Shown piece after piece: positions 9,022-20,589 of a stretch of 64,000 nt of DNA. A program made the position numbers and the translations under genes. Location: contig CAVUBM010000104.1 of NCBI GenBank assembly GCA_963739645.1, positions 1 to 64,000 on the forward strand, in the 5' to 3' direction. The stretch is from JASHPR01 sp963739645. Its GTDB lineage: Bacteria; Actinomycetota; Actinomycetes; Streptosporangiales; Streptosporangiaceae. Numbering within the stretch: the stretch's first letter is position 1; each line of letters starts with the position of its first letter. The notes under the pieces are model-generated. The model was not told the DNA's origin, made no database searches, and saw nothing but the letters and a program-made list of their open reading frames with translations.

Positions 9022-9160
9022 ATGAAGCTCACCGGAAAGGCCGCGCTCGTCAGCGGAGCCGGCGGCGGTATCGGTCGGGCGATCTGTCTCGTCTTCGCCG
9101 AAGCCGCGGCCGAAGCCGCCATAGCCTGCTGCGACATCGATGCGGCTTCGGCCGCGGGCT
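9022..9160 (+). pseudogene. 5' fragment of a second SDR gene, cut off at parE
   Basis: The first 40 or so codons read as a clear SDR N-terminus (KLTGKAALVSGAGGGIGRAI, then a short DID-containing strand). After about 9158 similarity to SDRs vanishes because the frame runs antisense through the 3' end of parE. The open frame continues to 9399, but that tail is a shadow of parE. It starts 19 bases after the preceding SDR stop and so was probably its operon partner. The break coincides with the parE stop codon at 9161-9163, which points to a rearrangement or an assembly join. Confidence 0.75.
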
Positions 9161-11158
9161 TTATACGTCGAGATCGCGGGCGAAGCGGGCGTTTTTCTGG
9201 ATGTAGTCGAAGCGCAACTCGGGACGCCGGCCCATCAGCGTTTCGACCAAGGCTTTGGTGCGTTCGAATTCCTCAGCGGGGAGCTCGATGGCCGCAGGAT
9301 CGGGTTTCGCCGGCAGGGTCACCCGCAGCAATGTGCGGTGCGCCGGGTCCATCGTCGTCGCCTTCAGATAGCGCGCCGGCATTTCACCGAGACCCTTGAA
9401 CCGGCTGATCTCGATCTTGCCGCGGCCGTTGAAGGCGCTGTGCAGCAATTCCTCGCGATGCGCATCGTCGCGCGCGTAATGGGTCACGTCGCCCTGGGTT
9501 AGCCTGTAAAGCGGCGGCAACGCCAGGAAGAGGTGGCCGTTTTCGACCAGCTTCGGCATTTCGCGAAAGAAGAACGTCATCAACAGCGACGCGATGTGCG
9601 CGCCGTCGACATCGGCATCGGTCATGATGATGACGCGCTCGTAGCGCAATCCCTCCTCGCGGTACTGCGATCCCGAGCCGGCGCCGAGCGCGAGGATGAT
9701 GTCCGACAGCTCCTGATTGGCGCGCATCTTGTCGGCCGACGCGCTCGCCACGTTGAGGATCTTGCCGCGCAACGGCAGAATTGCTTGGGTCTCGCGGTCG
9801 CGCGCCTGCTTGGCGGAGCCGCCGGCGCTGTCGCCCTCGACGAGAAAAATCTCGGTACCGGCGGCGCTGTCGCGACTGCAATCGGCGAGCTTGCCGGGGA
9901 GCCGCAATTTGCGGGTCGCGGACTTGCGCGCCAGCTCGCGCTGCTGACGGCGCCGCTGGCGCTCCTCGGCCCGTTCGGCGATGCGGTCGAGAAGCCCCCG
10001 TGCGGTCGCCGGATCGGCGCTCAGCCAATGGTCGAAGTGATCTTTGACGGCACCCTCGACCAGCCTCGTCGCCTCGGCAGAGGCCAGCCTCTCCTTGGTC
10101 TGGCCCTGGAACTGCGGGTCGCGGATGAACAATGACAGCAGCATCGCCGCGCCGCTGGTAACATCTTCGCCGGTCGCCTGGGCGATGCGGCGGTTGCCGG
10201 CGAGCTCGCCATAGCCTTTGACGGCCCGCAACAGAGCACTGCGCAGCCCGGCCTCATGCGTGCCGCCCTCGGGGGTCGGGATGGTGTTGCAATAGGAATG
10301 GCTGAACCCTTCCTCCTCGTCCTCGGGCCAGGCAACCGCCCACTCCACCCCGCCGCCTTCCGCAAAGTCGATTTGCCCGACAAACGGCCGGGGCGTCAGC
10401 ATGGCGTGGCCGTCGAGACTCGCTGCCAGGAAATCGCCGAGCCCGCCGGGAAAGTGAAGCCTCGCCTCGGCCGGCACGCCTTCGGGCCGCGGCACGGAAG
10501 GGTCGCAGCTCCAGCGAATCTCGAGACCGCGAAATAAATAGGCCTTGGACCGCGCCATGCGGTAAAGCGTCGCCGGCCGGAAGCCGAGCTCGCCGAAAAT
10601 TTCCGGGTCGGGATGGAAGCGCACCGTCGTGCCGCGCCGGTTGTGCACCGGCCCGCGGTCCACCAGGCTGGTTTTCGGTATCCCCCGGCAATAGCTCTGG
10701 CTCCACAGCTTGCGGTCGCGCGCGACCTCGACCTCGAACTCGTCGGCGAGCGCATTGACGACCGAGACGCCGACGCCGTGCAGACCTCCCGAGGTGCGAT
10801 AAGCCTCGCCGCCGAACTTGCCGCCCGAATGGAGCGTCGTCAGGATTACTTCGAGGGCCGATTTGTCCGGAAACCGCGGATGCGGATCGACCGGGATGCC
10901 GCGGCCGTTATCACGGACAGTGACCCAGTTGCCGGCGCCGAGCTCGATCTCAATGCGGGTGGCATGACCAGCGACCGCCTCGTCCATCGCATTGTCGAGG
11001 ATTTCGGCCACGAGGTGATGCAACCCGCGTTCGTCCGCGCCGCCGACATACATGCCGGGACGGCGGCGAACCGGCTCGAGGCCTTCCAGGACCTCGATAT
11101 CCTTGGCGGAATAGCTGTCGCCGGATTTCTCGGGCGGCGTGTCGAAGAGATCGGGCAT
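9161..11158 (-). CDS. parE: DNA topoisomerase IV subunit B
   Basis: ATPase subunit of the chromosome-decatenating type IIA topoisomerase, 665 residues, pairing with ParC (not in this window). The GHKL ATPase domain shows EILDNAMDEA, DNGRGIPVDPHP and SGGLHGVGVSVVNAL; the transducer follows; the TOPRIM domain has EGDSAGGSAKQARD and DADVDGAH; the C-terminus ends NARFARDLDV. The opening SAKDIEVLEGLEPVRRRPGMYVGG is typical of alphaproteobacterial ParE, not of GyrB. The gene is intact. A second, different GyrB lies at 35-37 kb, one sign that two genomes are joined here. Confidence 0.93.
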   Translation of the reverse strand: MPDLFDTPPEKSGDSYSAKDIEVLEGLEPVRRRPGMYVGGADERGLHHLVAEILDNAMDEAVAGHATRIEIELGAGNWVTVRDNGRGIPVDPHPRFPDKSALEVILTTLHSGGKFGGEAYRTSGGLHGVGVSVVNALADEFEVEVARDRKLWSQSYCRGIPKTSLVDRGPVHNRRGTTVRFHPDPEIFGELGFRPATLYRMARSKAYLFRGLEIRWSCDPSVPRPEGVPAEARLHFPGGLGDFLAASLDGHAMLTPRPFVGQIDFAEGGGVEWAVAWPEDEEEGFSHSYCNTIPTPEGGTHEAGLRSALLRAVKGYGELAGNRRIAQATGEDVTSGAAMLLSLFIRDPQFQGQTKERLASAEATRLVEGAVKDHFDHWLSADPATARGLLDRIAERAEERQRRRQQRELARKSATRKLRLPGKLADCSRDSAAGTEIFLVEGDSAGGSAKQARDRETQAILPLRGKILNVASASADKMRANQELSDIILALGAGSGSQYREEGLRYERVIIMTDADVDGAHIASLLMTFFFREMPKLVENGHLFLALPPLYRLTQGDVTHYARDDAHREELLHSAFNGRGKIEISRFKGLGEMPARYLKATTMDPAHRTLLRVTLPAKPDPAAIELPAEEFERTKALVETLMGRRPELRFDYIQKNARFARDLDV

Positions 11159-11323
11159 GGCCCGAATATACGGAGGGCTGGCGTTCCTGCAAGCAGGATG
11201 AAGTATGGAGTGCTTCTATAACCACAAGATATTGGACGGAGCTTTGACGGATCGAGCCGTTCCTCACGGCCCCGCAGGAGGGCCGGTGGAGGGAACTCTC
11301 GCGGTCCTCACGGATTTACCGTT

Positions 11324-11545
11324 ATGATGACCCCGGCGATGATGACCAACGAGCGCAAGATATGGGAAGCGGTACTGCTTCTCGTTCGCCGGCACGGCGC
11401 TGCCGCGGCGGAAATTGCGCACCGCGAGGCGCAGCGCTTGCGCAGCGACGATGACGAGCTGACCTGTGTCGTCTGGTGTTGGATTGCCCGCTCGACGGCG
11501 GAATTGCTGCGTCCGATCCCCGGCGAAGACGAGCGGGTGCACTGA
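11324..11545 (+). CDS. small conserved protein of unknown function
   Basis: 73 residues, soluble, mainly helical, with the pattern DERKIWEAVLLLVRRHG near the start, then a run rich in R and A, and CVVWCWIARSTAELL. This layout (charged start, WEAVLLLV, a short C-terminal helix with W and IA) recalls small alphaproteobacterial DUF proteins of the DUF6961 kind, though I cannot confirm the family. Several ATGs are clustered at 11324-11342; the last (MTNERKIWEA) may be the true start. It is divergent from parE and about 90 bases before msrB. Confidence 0.5.
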   Translation: MMTPAMMTNERKIWEAVLLLVRRHGAAAAEIAHREAQRLRSDDDELTCVVWCWIARSTAELLRPIPGEDERVH

Positions 11546-11636
11546 GTTCCTGCAATCGTTTGCTGCCGGCCCCTTCACGGGGGGCGCGGGCGATCCGATA
11601 TTCGATCGGTCGTATTTCGAGTCCGAAAGGAAGGGC

Positions 11637-12134
11637 ATGGCAGAAGGTCTTTTCGGCCGCTTGAGCGGCCGTGGACATTCCCCGGGGAAGGCATTTCCGG
11701 TTGCGATGAGTGAGCAGGAGTGGCGGGGCAAACTGTCTGCGGCGCAATACCGGGTGCTGCGGGAGCACGGCACCGAGCGCGCCGGATCGAGCCCGCTCGA
11801 CAAGCAGTACGGCGCCGGTATTTATCACTGCGCCGGCTGCGGTCAGCCGCTTTTCTCTTCGGACGCCAAATTCAACAGTCGCACCGGCTGGCCGAGCTTT
11901 TCGGCGCCGCTCGACGAAGCGGTCGAAACCGAGACCGACCGCAGCCTGTTCATGACGCGAACCGAAGTTCATTGCAGCCGCTGCGGCGGCCATCTCGGCC
12001 ACGTTTTCGACGACGGTCCGCAGCCGACCGGCCAGCGCTACTGCATGAACGGCGTGTCGCTCGATTTTCATCCCGCAGAGCAACCGCCGTCGACCGGCGG
12101 AAGCGCCCCTAAAAAATCTGCAGCCGAGCCCTGA
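11637..12134 (+). CDS. msrB: peptide-methionine (R)-S-oxide reductase
   Basis: Repairs the R epimer of oxidised methionine in proteins using thioredoxin. The 165-residue protein has zinc-binding CAGC (residues 65-68) and CSRC, the RTGWPSF and HLGHVFDDGP motifs, and the catalytic Cys136 in RYCMNGVSLDF. The ATG at 11637 follows a GAAAGGAAGG ribosome-binding site. The first 25 residues precede the usual MsrB start (MSEQEWRGKL at about 11706), so a short extension or a later start is possible. The frame upstream of 11637 is not coding in character. Confidence 0.92.
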   Translation: MAEGLFGRLSGRGHSPGKAFPVAMSEQEWRGKLSAAQYRVLREHGTERAGSSPLDKQYGAGIYHCAGCGQPLFSSDAKFNSRTGWPSFSAPLDEAVETETDRSLFMTRTEVHCSRCGGHLGHVFDDGPQPTGQRYCMNGVSLDFHPAEQPPSTGGSAPKKSAAEP

Positions 12135-12178
12135 CCGCCGCTACCTACGCCCAGGCGCTCTGCAGGGCTTGCTCTAAG

Positions 12179-14944
<2,766 letters not shown>

Positions 14945-15096
14945 GCGCCTCCCCTTTTCGATCGCTGTCGTCGACGGATTCTGTGCAGGGAACGTGCCTT
15001 TACCAGAGACGGCCTCCAACCCCCGAGATCAATCCGGACAACAAGTGCTATCGTGCGACCGGCCTGACCTCGATCGCCACTGAAACGAGAGCTGGG

Positions 15097-16281
15097 ATGA
15101 AGAGGAGCACTGAGCGGATTCTAACCACCCATGTCGGGAGCCTGCCGCGGCCGCCCGATCTGCTGGATTTTCTGGAAGCGCGCGAAACCGGCCGGCCGTT
15201 CGAGCAGGCAGCCTTCGACACGTGTCTCTCGTTGGCGGTGCGCGAGATCGTCGAGAAGCAGGTTGCGGCCGGCATCGACAGCGTCTGCGACGGCGAGCTC
15301 GGCAAGATCTCCTACACCTTCTATGTCCGTCATCGCCTGTCCGGCATTACGGCGTTCCGCGGCGGCGAGGTCGAGAGGCCGCCGCAGACCGCCGCGCACC
15401 GCGACCTTCTCGACCACCCCGACTTCATGGAGCGTCTCAACCAGAAGCGCGGCGGCACCGCATGGTTCAGCCGCGAGGCGGTGCCATGCTGCACCGGCCC
15501 GGTTACATACCTGAACCGTGTGCCGCTGGAAACCGACCTGCAAAACCTCTCCGCGGCCTGCGCTGTCATCAAACCGGTCGAAGTTTTCATAAACGCCGCC
15601 TCTCCCGGAGTGCTGACAAAATTTGTGCCGGACCGCTACTACCAGGACGAAGACGCCTATGTCGATGCGTTGGCCAATGCCCTGAAGGAGGAATACGAGG
15701 CGATCACCGGGGCCGGTTTCATCCTGCAGATCGATGCGCCCGATCTCGGCTCGGCGCGGCACAACCAATATCAGCACCTGTCGGACAGCGAGTTCCTGCG
15801 TATCGCCGAGCGCAATATCGCAGCGCTCAACCAAGCGACCGCCAACATTGCGCCGCAAACGATGCGCATGCATCTGTGCTGGGGCAACTACGAAGGCCCG
15901 CACACCCACGACATCCCGCTCGCGAAGATCCTTGACGTGTGCATGCGGGCGCGGCCGGCCGGATTGTCGTTCGAGGCGGCCAATCCGCGCCATGCGCATG
16001 AATGGGAGGATCTTCGGGGCGCAAAAATCCCCGACGACAAGATCCTGATCCCCGGCGTCATCGACTCGACAACCAATTTCGTCGAGCATCCCCGGCTCGT
16101 CGCGCAGCGGATCTGCCAATACGCCGGCATTGTGGGGCGCGAGCGAGTGATCGCCGGCGCCGATTGCGGCTTTGCGACCTTCGCTTTCGTCAACAACGCC
16201 GTCGCCCCGTCCGTCGTCTGGGCAAAGCTGTCGGCGCTGGCCGAAGGCGCGCGCATCGCCACCTCGCGCCTGTGGGGGTGA
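15097..16281 (+). CDS. MetE-like (cobalamin-independent methionine synthase II) family protein
   Basis: 394-residue TIM-barrel protein related to the C-terminal half of MetE. It opens with ILTTHVGSLPRPPDLLDF, a common start of this family. The presumed zinc ligands are a His and Cys in MHLCWGNYEGPHTH (about 257) and a Cys in AGADCGFATF (about 355). Without the MetE N-terminal domain it is unlikely to be the housekeeping folate-dependent methionine synthase; relatives act on alkyl-thiol transfer to or from other thiols. The ATG at 15097 is chosen because the upstream frame overlaps the ppc promoter region. Confidence 0.8.
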   Translation: MKRSTERILTTHVGSLPRPPDLLDFLEARETGRPFEQAAFDTCLSLAVREIVEKQVAAGIDSVCDGELGKISYTFYVRHRLSGITAFRGGEVERPPQTAAHRDLLDHPDFMERLNQKRGGTAWFSREAVPCCTGPVTYLNRVPLETDLQNLSAACAVIKPVEVFINAASPGVLTKFVPDRYYQDEDAYVDALANALKEEYEAITGAGFILQIDAPDLGSARHNQYQHLSDSEFLRIAERNIAALNQATANIAPQTMRMHLCWGNYEGPHTHDIPLAKILDVCMRARPAGLSFEAANPRHAHEWEDLRGAKIPDDKILIPGVIDSTTNFVEHPRLVAQRICQYAGIVGRERVIAGADCGFATFAFVNNAVAPSVVWAKLSALAEGARIATSRLWG

Positions 16282-16308
16282 GGTCAGGCGCTAGACGAGA
16301 CCTTCCTT

Positions 16309-16672
16309 CTAGCCTGCAGCGAGACATCGTCGAGCGGCGGCGAGACAATCCTCCGTCCGGCCGCCGGCGTCGACCCGTACCCAGTCGATCGTCCCGGTGT
16401 CGTGACGCAGCTGTTCGGCGAGAATTTCCGGGGAGGCGTCGGATGCGTCACGAACCCGTCCGCGGATGCGGTTTGCCATCGCGTCCGGTCTCGCTTCGAG
16501 CCAGAGCCCCGAAAACGGGACGGCAGCGGCACGAGCGACTTCGGCAAAGGAGTTGCGCTCCTCCGCCATCAATGCCACCGCGTCGATGATGACCGTATAC
16601 CCGGTAGCGAGCCCCACTGCCGCCTTCCGGCGTAGTGCATCATAGACACGGGCCGAGGTCTCGCGGGTACGC
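16309..16672 (-). pseudogene. 3' end of a P-loop kinase / bifunctional aminoglycoside phosphotransferase-ATP-binding protein, 5'-truncated at the junction
   Basis: On the minus strand, residues from TRETSARVYDALRRKAA through YTVIIDAVALMAEER to the end (DCLAAARRCLA) match the C-terminal half of the AAA-type kinase domain in bifunctional phosphotransferase/ATP-binding proteins: DAV is the lid-strand, and RPDAMANRIRGRVRDASDAS the nucleotide-binding end. The Walker A part should lie upstream at higher coordinates, but above about 16,672 the frame stays open with unrelated arginine- and glycine-rich sequence. The gene therefore breaks where the alphaproteobacterial sequence ends. A GTG at 16701 would only produce a false start. 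Confidence 0.7.
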
Positions 16673-16778
16673 CCGGCATGCGCCGGCACGGGCCGCCGCA
16701 CGGCGCAGCCGGCACGCTGTCCGCCGCCTGACCACGGGCCGTCGTCTCCTGCCCAGGCCCAGGCCCCGCCCGCGCGAC
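16670..16778. other. junction between alphaproteobacterial and actinobacterial sequence
   Basis: Left of here every gene has alphaproteobacterial character and intact frames; right of here every gene is actinobacterial, leading into an actinomycete oriC. The kinase homology stops near 16,672 and the next gene ends (its stop codon) at 16,778. The intervening GC-rich bases contain no gene, integrase, tRNA, IS end or long repeat that would explain a natural insertion boundary. Confidence 0.75.
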
Positions 16779-17283
16779 TAGAACGTGTGCTTCGTGTGGC
16801 TAAAGGTGCCCTTGGCGAACGCGAGGATCTGGGTAGGTGCTACCGAGAACACCAGCACCGGTTCCTCCACCTCGCCGTGACGGAAGCAGCCGTCGCCTAC
16901 CCCGTACTGCCACCGTCCGTCCCATTTCGTCGTCCACGCCTCGGCCAGGCCCTTGAGCGCGTCATTGTCGGTGACCTGGACGGCGTCTCCCTCGACCACG
17001 ACGTCCAGCCCTCTGTCCCACTCGTTGCATCCGGTCGTCAGGATCACGTGCGGGTTGGTCCGCAGGTTGATCGCCTTCTGCTCACTGGCGCCGGTGCAGA
17101 AGTGGATCGCCCCGCCGGCCCAGATGGCCACGAGGGGCGTGACATGGGCCGGCCGTCGGCCCGGACGGTGGTGATCCAGGACAGCTCGGCGGTCTCAAGC
17201 GCGCGGCGGGTCTCATCCCATCCGGTCGCGGCCGCGTTCGGATCGCTGTAGCGCTGGTCCAGGGTGGTCACTGGTGTCGTCAT
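16778..17283 (-). pseudogene. pyridoxamine 5'-phosphate oxidase-fold (PPOX/F420-type) protein, single-base frameshift
   Basis: The ATG at 17283 begins MTTPVTTLDQRYSDPNA and reads to SWITTVRADGRPM near 17146, where the frame changes. One frame over, the family continues with HVTPLVAIWAGGAIHFCTGASEQKAINL and ends KGTFSHTKHTF. Adding one C to the CCC run at 17146-17148 would restore about 168 residues of a PPOX-fold flavin or F420 protein common in actinomycetes. The second half keeps strong family features, so this is more likely a sequence error than old decay. AGAGAGG lies upstream of the ATG. Confidence 0.75.
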
Positions 17284-17362
17284 CGGCCTGCCTCTCTCCG
17301 GTCGTCCGTCGTGATTGGGACGGGCAGGAGCGCCCGGAATCATCGGTCCGGCGCCGTCCCGG

Positions 17363-17817
17363 TCAGGCGGAGACCACCGTCACCACGGTGTGCCCGATCT
17401 TGATCTTGTCACCCTTCTTCAGCCGCTGGGGGGCGTGGATGCGGCGGCCGTTCAGCCAGGTGCCGTTGGTTGAGCCAAGGTCCTTGACGTACCAATTGCC
17501 GTGCGCGGCCTGGAAACGGGCGTGGTGATTCGAGGCATAGTCGTCGCCGACGCTCAGTGATCCTGCCGGCCCGCGATGAAGTCGGTGTTGAAGGTGTGAC
17601 GCTCATCCCCGGTCTGCACGAGGATCGGCTGGGTGGGGACGGCACCGACATCATCGAGGGTGACGCCGGTCTGGCCAGCGACAGCGGACACTGCTGCCCT
17701 CCAGGCTTGCTGCTCCTGCTCAGGGGTGTCTTCCCACGGCGGGAGAGATCCGGACTGCGCACCACGATGGGCTTCGTAGGCCGTTCGTGCGAGCTGTTCG
17801 AGTCCAATGCCGGTCAT
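17363..17817 (-). pseudogene. FHA-domain protein, single-base frameshift
   Basis: The ATG at 17817 gives MTGIGLEQLARTAYEAHRG, an LPPWEDTPEQEQQAWRAA helix, then ILVQTGDERHTFNTDFIAGRQ, the first strands of an FHA domain. The frame then stops at 17554. In the next frame the domain resumes with GSLSVGDDYASNHHARF, VKDLGSTNGTWLNG and KIKIGHTVVTVVSA, stop at 17363. These hold the phosphothreonine-binding Ser, His and Asn residues. One missing base near 17561-17572 explains the split. Intact, it would be about 150 residues: a phosphopeptide-binding protein likely working with Ser/Thr kinases. Confidence 0.75.
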
Positions 17818-18006
17818 ACCTCGATAATGCCAGAGGGCTAATGATGGTGGCTCCTCGTGACCGTTCCCTTGCTAAGGGTTTCCCGGTCCGGGCGGCATCT
17901 GAGATAGCGATGCTGCCAGATGCTCGAATTGCCGAACACGGTCCTTGTCCTGCGCGGGGCACGGCGCATTTACGCTTCTGTCCGCGGGCAGACCCGCGCC
18001 GACCGC

Positions 18007-18774
18007 CTAGCCTGAGCCCTCGCCTGGCTCCGCGGATCCGGCTGGCTGTGCCTCGCGGGCCAGCGCGGCCTCCTCCCCGCGGTAGAGCAGCTGGTGCAGC
18101 CCGGCTGCGAGCACACCCCCCAGGAGCGGCGCCACGATGAACAGCCACACCTGGCTCAGCGCCGTCCCGCCGACGACCAGGGCCGGACCAAGGCTGCGGG
18201 CGGGGTTCACCGAGGTGCCCGTGATCGGGATCCCGACGAGATGAACCACCGTCAGGGTCAGCCCGATGGCTATCGCCGCCGTCGCGGCGTTGGCCGTCGC
18301 CGAGGTCACCCGCAGCACAATGAACACGAAGATGGCGGTCAGGACGGTCTCGAAGACGAACGCCCCGGCCGCCCCGATGTGGATCATTGAATTGCTGCCC
18401 CAGCCGTCAGCGCCCAGGCCCGTGGTTGTCCTGCTGTACAGGGGCGAGTTGCTGAACGTGCCCCACAGCGCGAGCGCACCGACGATCCCGCCGGCGAACT
18501 GGGCGATCCAGTAGCCAATGGCCTCGGCCACCGGGATGCGTCGCGCAAGCAGAGCCCCGATGGTCACGGCCGGGTTGATATGGCAGCCCGAGATCGGCCC
18601 GATCAGGTACACCAGCGCGAGCAGTGTGAGGCCGAAGGCCAGCGCGGTGGCCACCACCCCGGCCGCGACGCTGGCCCCGGCGAACTTGAAGCCGAACATC
18701 AGGGTGGCCACCCCGACCGCGAAGAACACCAGGATCGCCGTGCCCAGGAACTCGACCGCGAACTTCCTGACCAT
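18007..18774 (-). CDS. aqpZ: aquaporin (MIP family, AqpZ-like)
   Basis: Water channel of the cytoplasmic membrane, 255 residues and six helices plus two half-helices. Both NPA boxes are present: HINPAVT (N67) and SVNPARS (N190). The arginine after the second NPA (R193) and a histidine in the fifth helix (H178) match the narrow water-selective filter of AqpZ, not the wider glycerol facilitators. A hydrophilic tail rich in A, E and G follows the last helix. Upstream, AGGCAGAC precedes the ATG. It is divergent from the cysteine hydrolase gene, sharing a 178-base promoter gap. Confidence 0.9.
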   Translation of the reverse strand: MVRKFAVEFLGTAILVFFAVGVATLMFGFKFAGASVAAGVVATALAFGLTLLALVYLIGPISGCHINPAVTIGALLARRIPVAEAIGYWIAQFAGGIVGALALWGTFSNSPLYSRTTTGLGADGWGSNSMIHIGAAGAFVFETVLTAIFVFIVLRVTSATANAATAAIAIGLTLTVVHLVGIPITGTSVNPARSLGPALVVGGTALSQVWLFIVAPLLGGVLAAGLHQLLYRGEEAALAREAQPAGSAEPGEGSG

Positions 18775-18952
18775 GTCTGCCTCCCCAAGCCACGCCTCAG
18801 CACATGTCTTCTGTGCCTTTACCAGACAGAGGTTACTTGTGCCTCAACAGGTTAAACATCCCAGAATTTGACGCCCTGCCCGGATCCAGGCCCTATCGGC
18901 GGGCCGGTCTACCGTGGGTGAACACGGGAACCGGCCTGAGTAAGGGGTAACC

Positions 18953-19507
18953 ATGACCACACTCGAGAACCGGCCGAACACCGCACTGCTGGTGATCGAC
19001 GTGCAGAACGGTGTCGTCGGGGGGGCTCACGAGCGGGACGCCGTGGTGGCGAACGTCGGCAGCCTGGTCGAGAAGGCGCGGCAGGAACGGATCCCCGTGG
19101 TCTGGGTCCAGCACTCCGACGAGGGGCTGACCAGGGGGAGCGACGACTGGCGGATCGTCCCCGAGCTGGATCCTGGCCAAGCCGAACCGCTGGTCGAGAA
19201 GAGCTACGGCGACTCTTTCGAGGACACCACGCTCGAGAACGTCCTATCGGGCCTCGGAGTGGGGCAGCTTGTCGTCGTCGGCGCCGAGACCGATGCATGC
19301 ATCCGCTCGACGCTGCACGGCGCGTTCGTCCGGGGATACGACGCGATCCTGGTCAGCGACGCCCACACCACGGGGGACCAGACAGAATGGGGAGCGCCGC
19401 CGCCAGACCAGGTCATCGCGCACACGAACCTGTACTGGACCTGCCAGACGGCGCCGGGACGGACGGCCGGGACGGTCGAGACCAAAGATGTCGACTTCGG
19501 GCAGTAG
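18953..19507 (+). CDS. isochorismatase-family cysteine hydrolase
   Basis: 184-residue hydrolase with the isochorismatase/nicotinamidase fold. The catalytic triad is visible: Asp16 in LLVIDVQNG, Lys83 in VEKSYGDSFE and Cys116 in AETDACIRSTL; the cis-peptide VGAE lies before the cysteine. The substrate (amide or N-carbamoyl compound) cannot be named. GTAAGGGGTAACC precedes the ATG. A small DUF2007-like gene begins immediately after or overlapping its stop, so the two may be co-transcribed. Confidence 0.88.
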   Translation: MTTLENRPNTALLVIDVQNGVVGGAHERDAVVANVGSLVEKARQERIPVVWVQHSDEGLTRGSDDWRIVPELDPGQAEPLVEKSYGDSFEDTTLENVLSGLGVGQLVVVGAETDACIRSTLHGAFVRGYDAILVSDAHTTGDQTEWGAPPPDQVIAHTNLYWTCQTAPGRTAGTVETKDVDFGQ

Positions 19508-19551
19508 TGGCCGCGCCCGAGGGCAGCCGCAGGAGCAGAGGAGTTGAGACG

Positions 19552-19794
19552 GTGGACGGCGCTACTGTGCCTGTGGCGATCGTGACCAGCCGCATAGAGG
19601 CGGAACTGATCGTCGGCATGCTGCGCAGTAATGGCCTGAGCGCAGCTGTCTCGGCGGACGATGCCGGCGGGCTGGACCCGCAGCTGCAGGCCCAGGGTGT
19701 TCGCGTGCTGGTTGCCCCCTCCGATGAAGCCTCGGCCCGTCGGCTCATAGCCGAGGCCAATGACCCCCCGCAGCCGGCCCACGGAAACGGCTGA
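19552..19794 (+). CDS. small DUF2007-like protein
   Basis: About 80 residues from GTG at 19552, which has GCAGAGGAG nine bases upstream. The body (VAIVTSRIEAELIVGMLRSNG, then a variable loop, VRVLVAPSDEASARRLIAEA) matches the DUF2007 'putative signal-transducing' ferredoxin-like domain, a small fold of unknown role. A GTG at 19507 overlapping the previous stop is in frame and would add 15 residues. A hairpin follows directly after the stop. Confidence 0.7.
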   Translation: MDGATVPVAIVTSRIEAELIVGMLRSNGLSAAVSADDAGGLDPQLQAQGVRVLVAPSDEASARRLIAEANDPPQPAHGNG

Positions 19795-19815
19795 CAGCCC
19801 TCGTTGATGGGCTGT
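19794..19815 (+). terminator. hairpin after the DUF2007-like gene
   Basis: Perfect 7-bp stem ACAGCCC/GGGCTGT with an 8-base loop, starting at the last base of the stop codon. There is no T-run, as is usual in high-GC actinomycetes. It probably ends the cysteine hydrolase/DUF2007 transcript. Confidence 0.5.
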
Positions 19816-19981
19816 TCGGGAGGCCGGCCGCCAGAGCGACCTCCTACTCTTGCCACCGTCCTCCTGGTGGGCGCCGGAAGCTGCCGTGGGAGATCACGGT
19901 CCAGGACACTGGACTTTGCCGGGTTATTCGTTGGGGCCTCGAGCGCCAGCCTCGTGTGCTGTTAAGGGGGATCATCTCGAC

Positions 19982-20539
19982 ATGGCCGAGCTTTGGTTCC
20001 CGGTACCGTCCCTGGCTAGTGACGTGGTGCTGCTGCGCCCTTGGCGCGAGGCCGACGTGCCGGGCATGGTGCTGGCGTTCAGTGATCCGGTGATGCAGCG
20101 GTTCTCATGGCGTACGACTCCGTACACCGAGACTGATGCGCGCGACTACGTCGCTGAGCAGGAAGAGGCCCGCTTGCGTGGCGATGAGCTGAACTTCGCG
20201 CTGGTCGAACCGCGCGACCAGGATGTGGTGCTCGGCTGCGTCTCCCTGCAGGAGGTTCGCCTGGATCAGGGCTGCGCGGCGGTTGGGTACTGGCTCGCCC
20301 CCAAGGCCCGCGGGCGGGGTGCCGCGACACATGCGGTCCGCCTGCTCGCCCGGTGGGCATTCGCCGAGCTGGGACTGGCCCGGCTGGAGCTGACTTGCGG
20401 TCCCGACAATGAGGCGTCGCGGCATGTCGCCGAGCGTTGCGGGTTTTCCCGCGAGGGCCTTCTTCGTTCCCACGTGCCTTTCAAGGGAGCCCGCCGCGAC
20501 AGCGTGCTCTACAGCCTGCTTCCCGGCGAGCTGCGGTAG
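19982..20539 (+). CDS. GNAT acetyltransferase (RimJ/RimL type)
   Basis: 185-residue acetyl-CoA-dependent N-acetyltransferase. It opens with DVVLLRPWREADVPGM, typical of RimJ/RimL proteins that acetylate protein N-termini or small amines. The acetyl-CoA site is in GYWLAPKARGRGAATHAVRLL (the Q/RxxGxG/A signature as RGRGAA), and RLELTCGPDNEASRHVAERCGF is the conserved C-terminal part. The ATG at 19982 is used; upstream codons to 19850 look non-coding. Substrate unknown. Confidence 0.85.
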   Translation: MAELWFPVPSLASDVVLLRPWREADVPGMVLAFSDPVMQRFSWRTTPYTETDARDYVAEQEEARLRGDELNFALVEPRDQDVVLGCVSLQEVRLDQGCAAVGYWLAPKARGRGAATHAVRLLARWAFAELGLARLELTCGPDNEASRHVAERCGFSREGLLRSHVPFKGARRDSVLYSLLPGELR

Positions 20540-20546
20540 CCCACCC

Positions 20547-20584
20547 GATCGGGCACGTGGCGGGCGCGACCCTGTGACCCGTAG
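20547..20584 (+). repeat. copy A of a dispersed 23-38 bp direct repeat
   Basis: Begins GATCGGGCACGTGGCGGGC and continues to CCGTAG. It matches copy B (29549-29586) at 35 of 38 positions by eye, in the same orientation, and copy C (31082-31104) over 23 bases. It lies 8 bases after the GNAT stop codon, between converging genes. Confidence 0.7.
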
Positions 20585-20589
20585 TTCTG

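Noticed and set aside
16309..18000. Natural genomic island boundary at the alphaproteobacterial/actinobacterial change
   Set aside because: No mobility gene, att repeat or tRNA at the border, and the right side is core chromosome with an origin.
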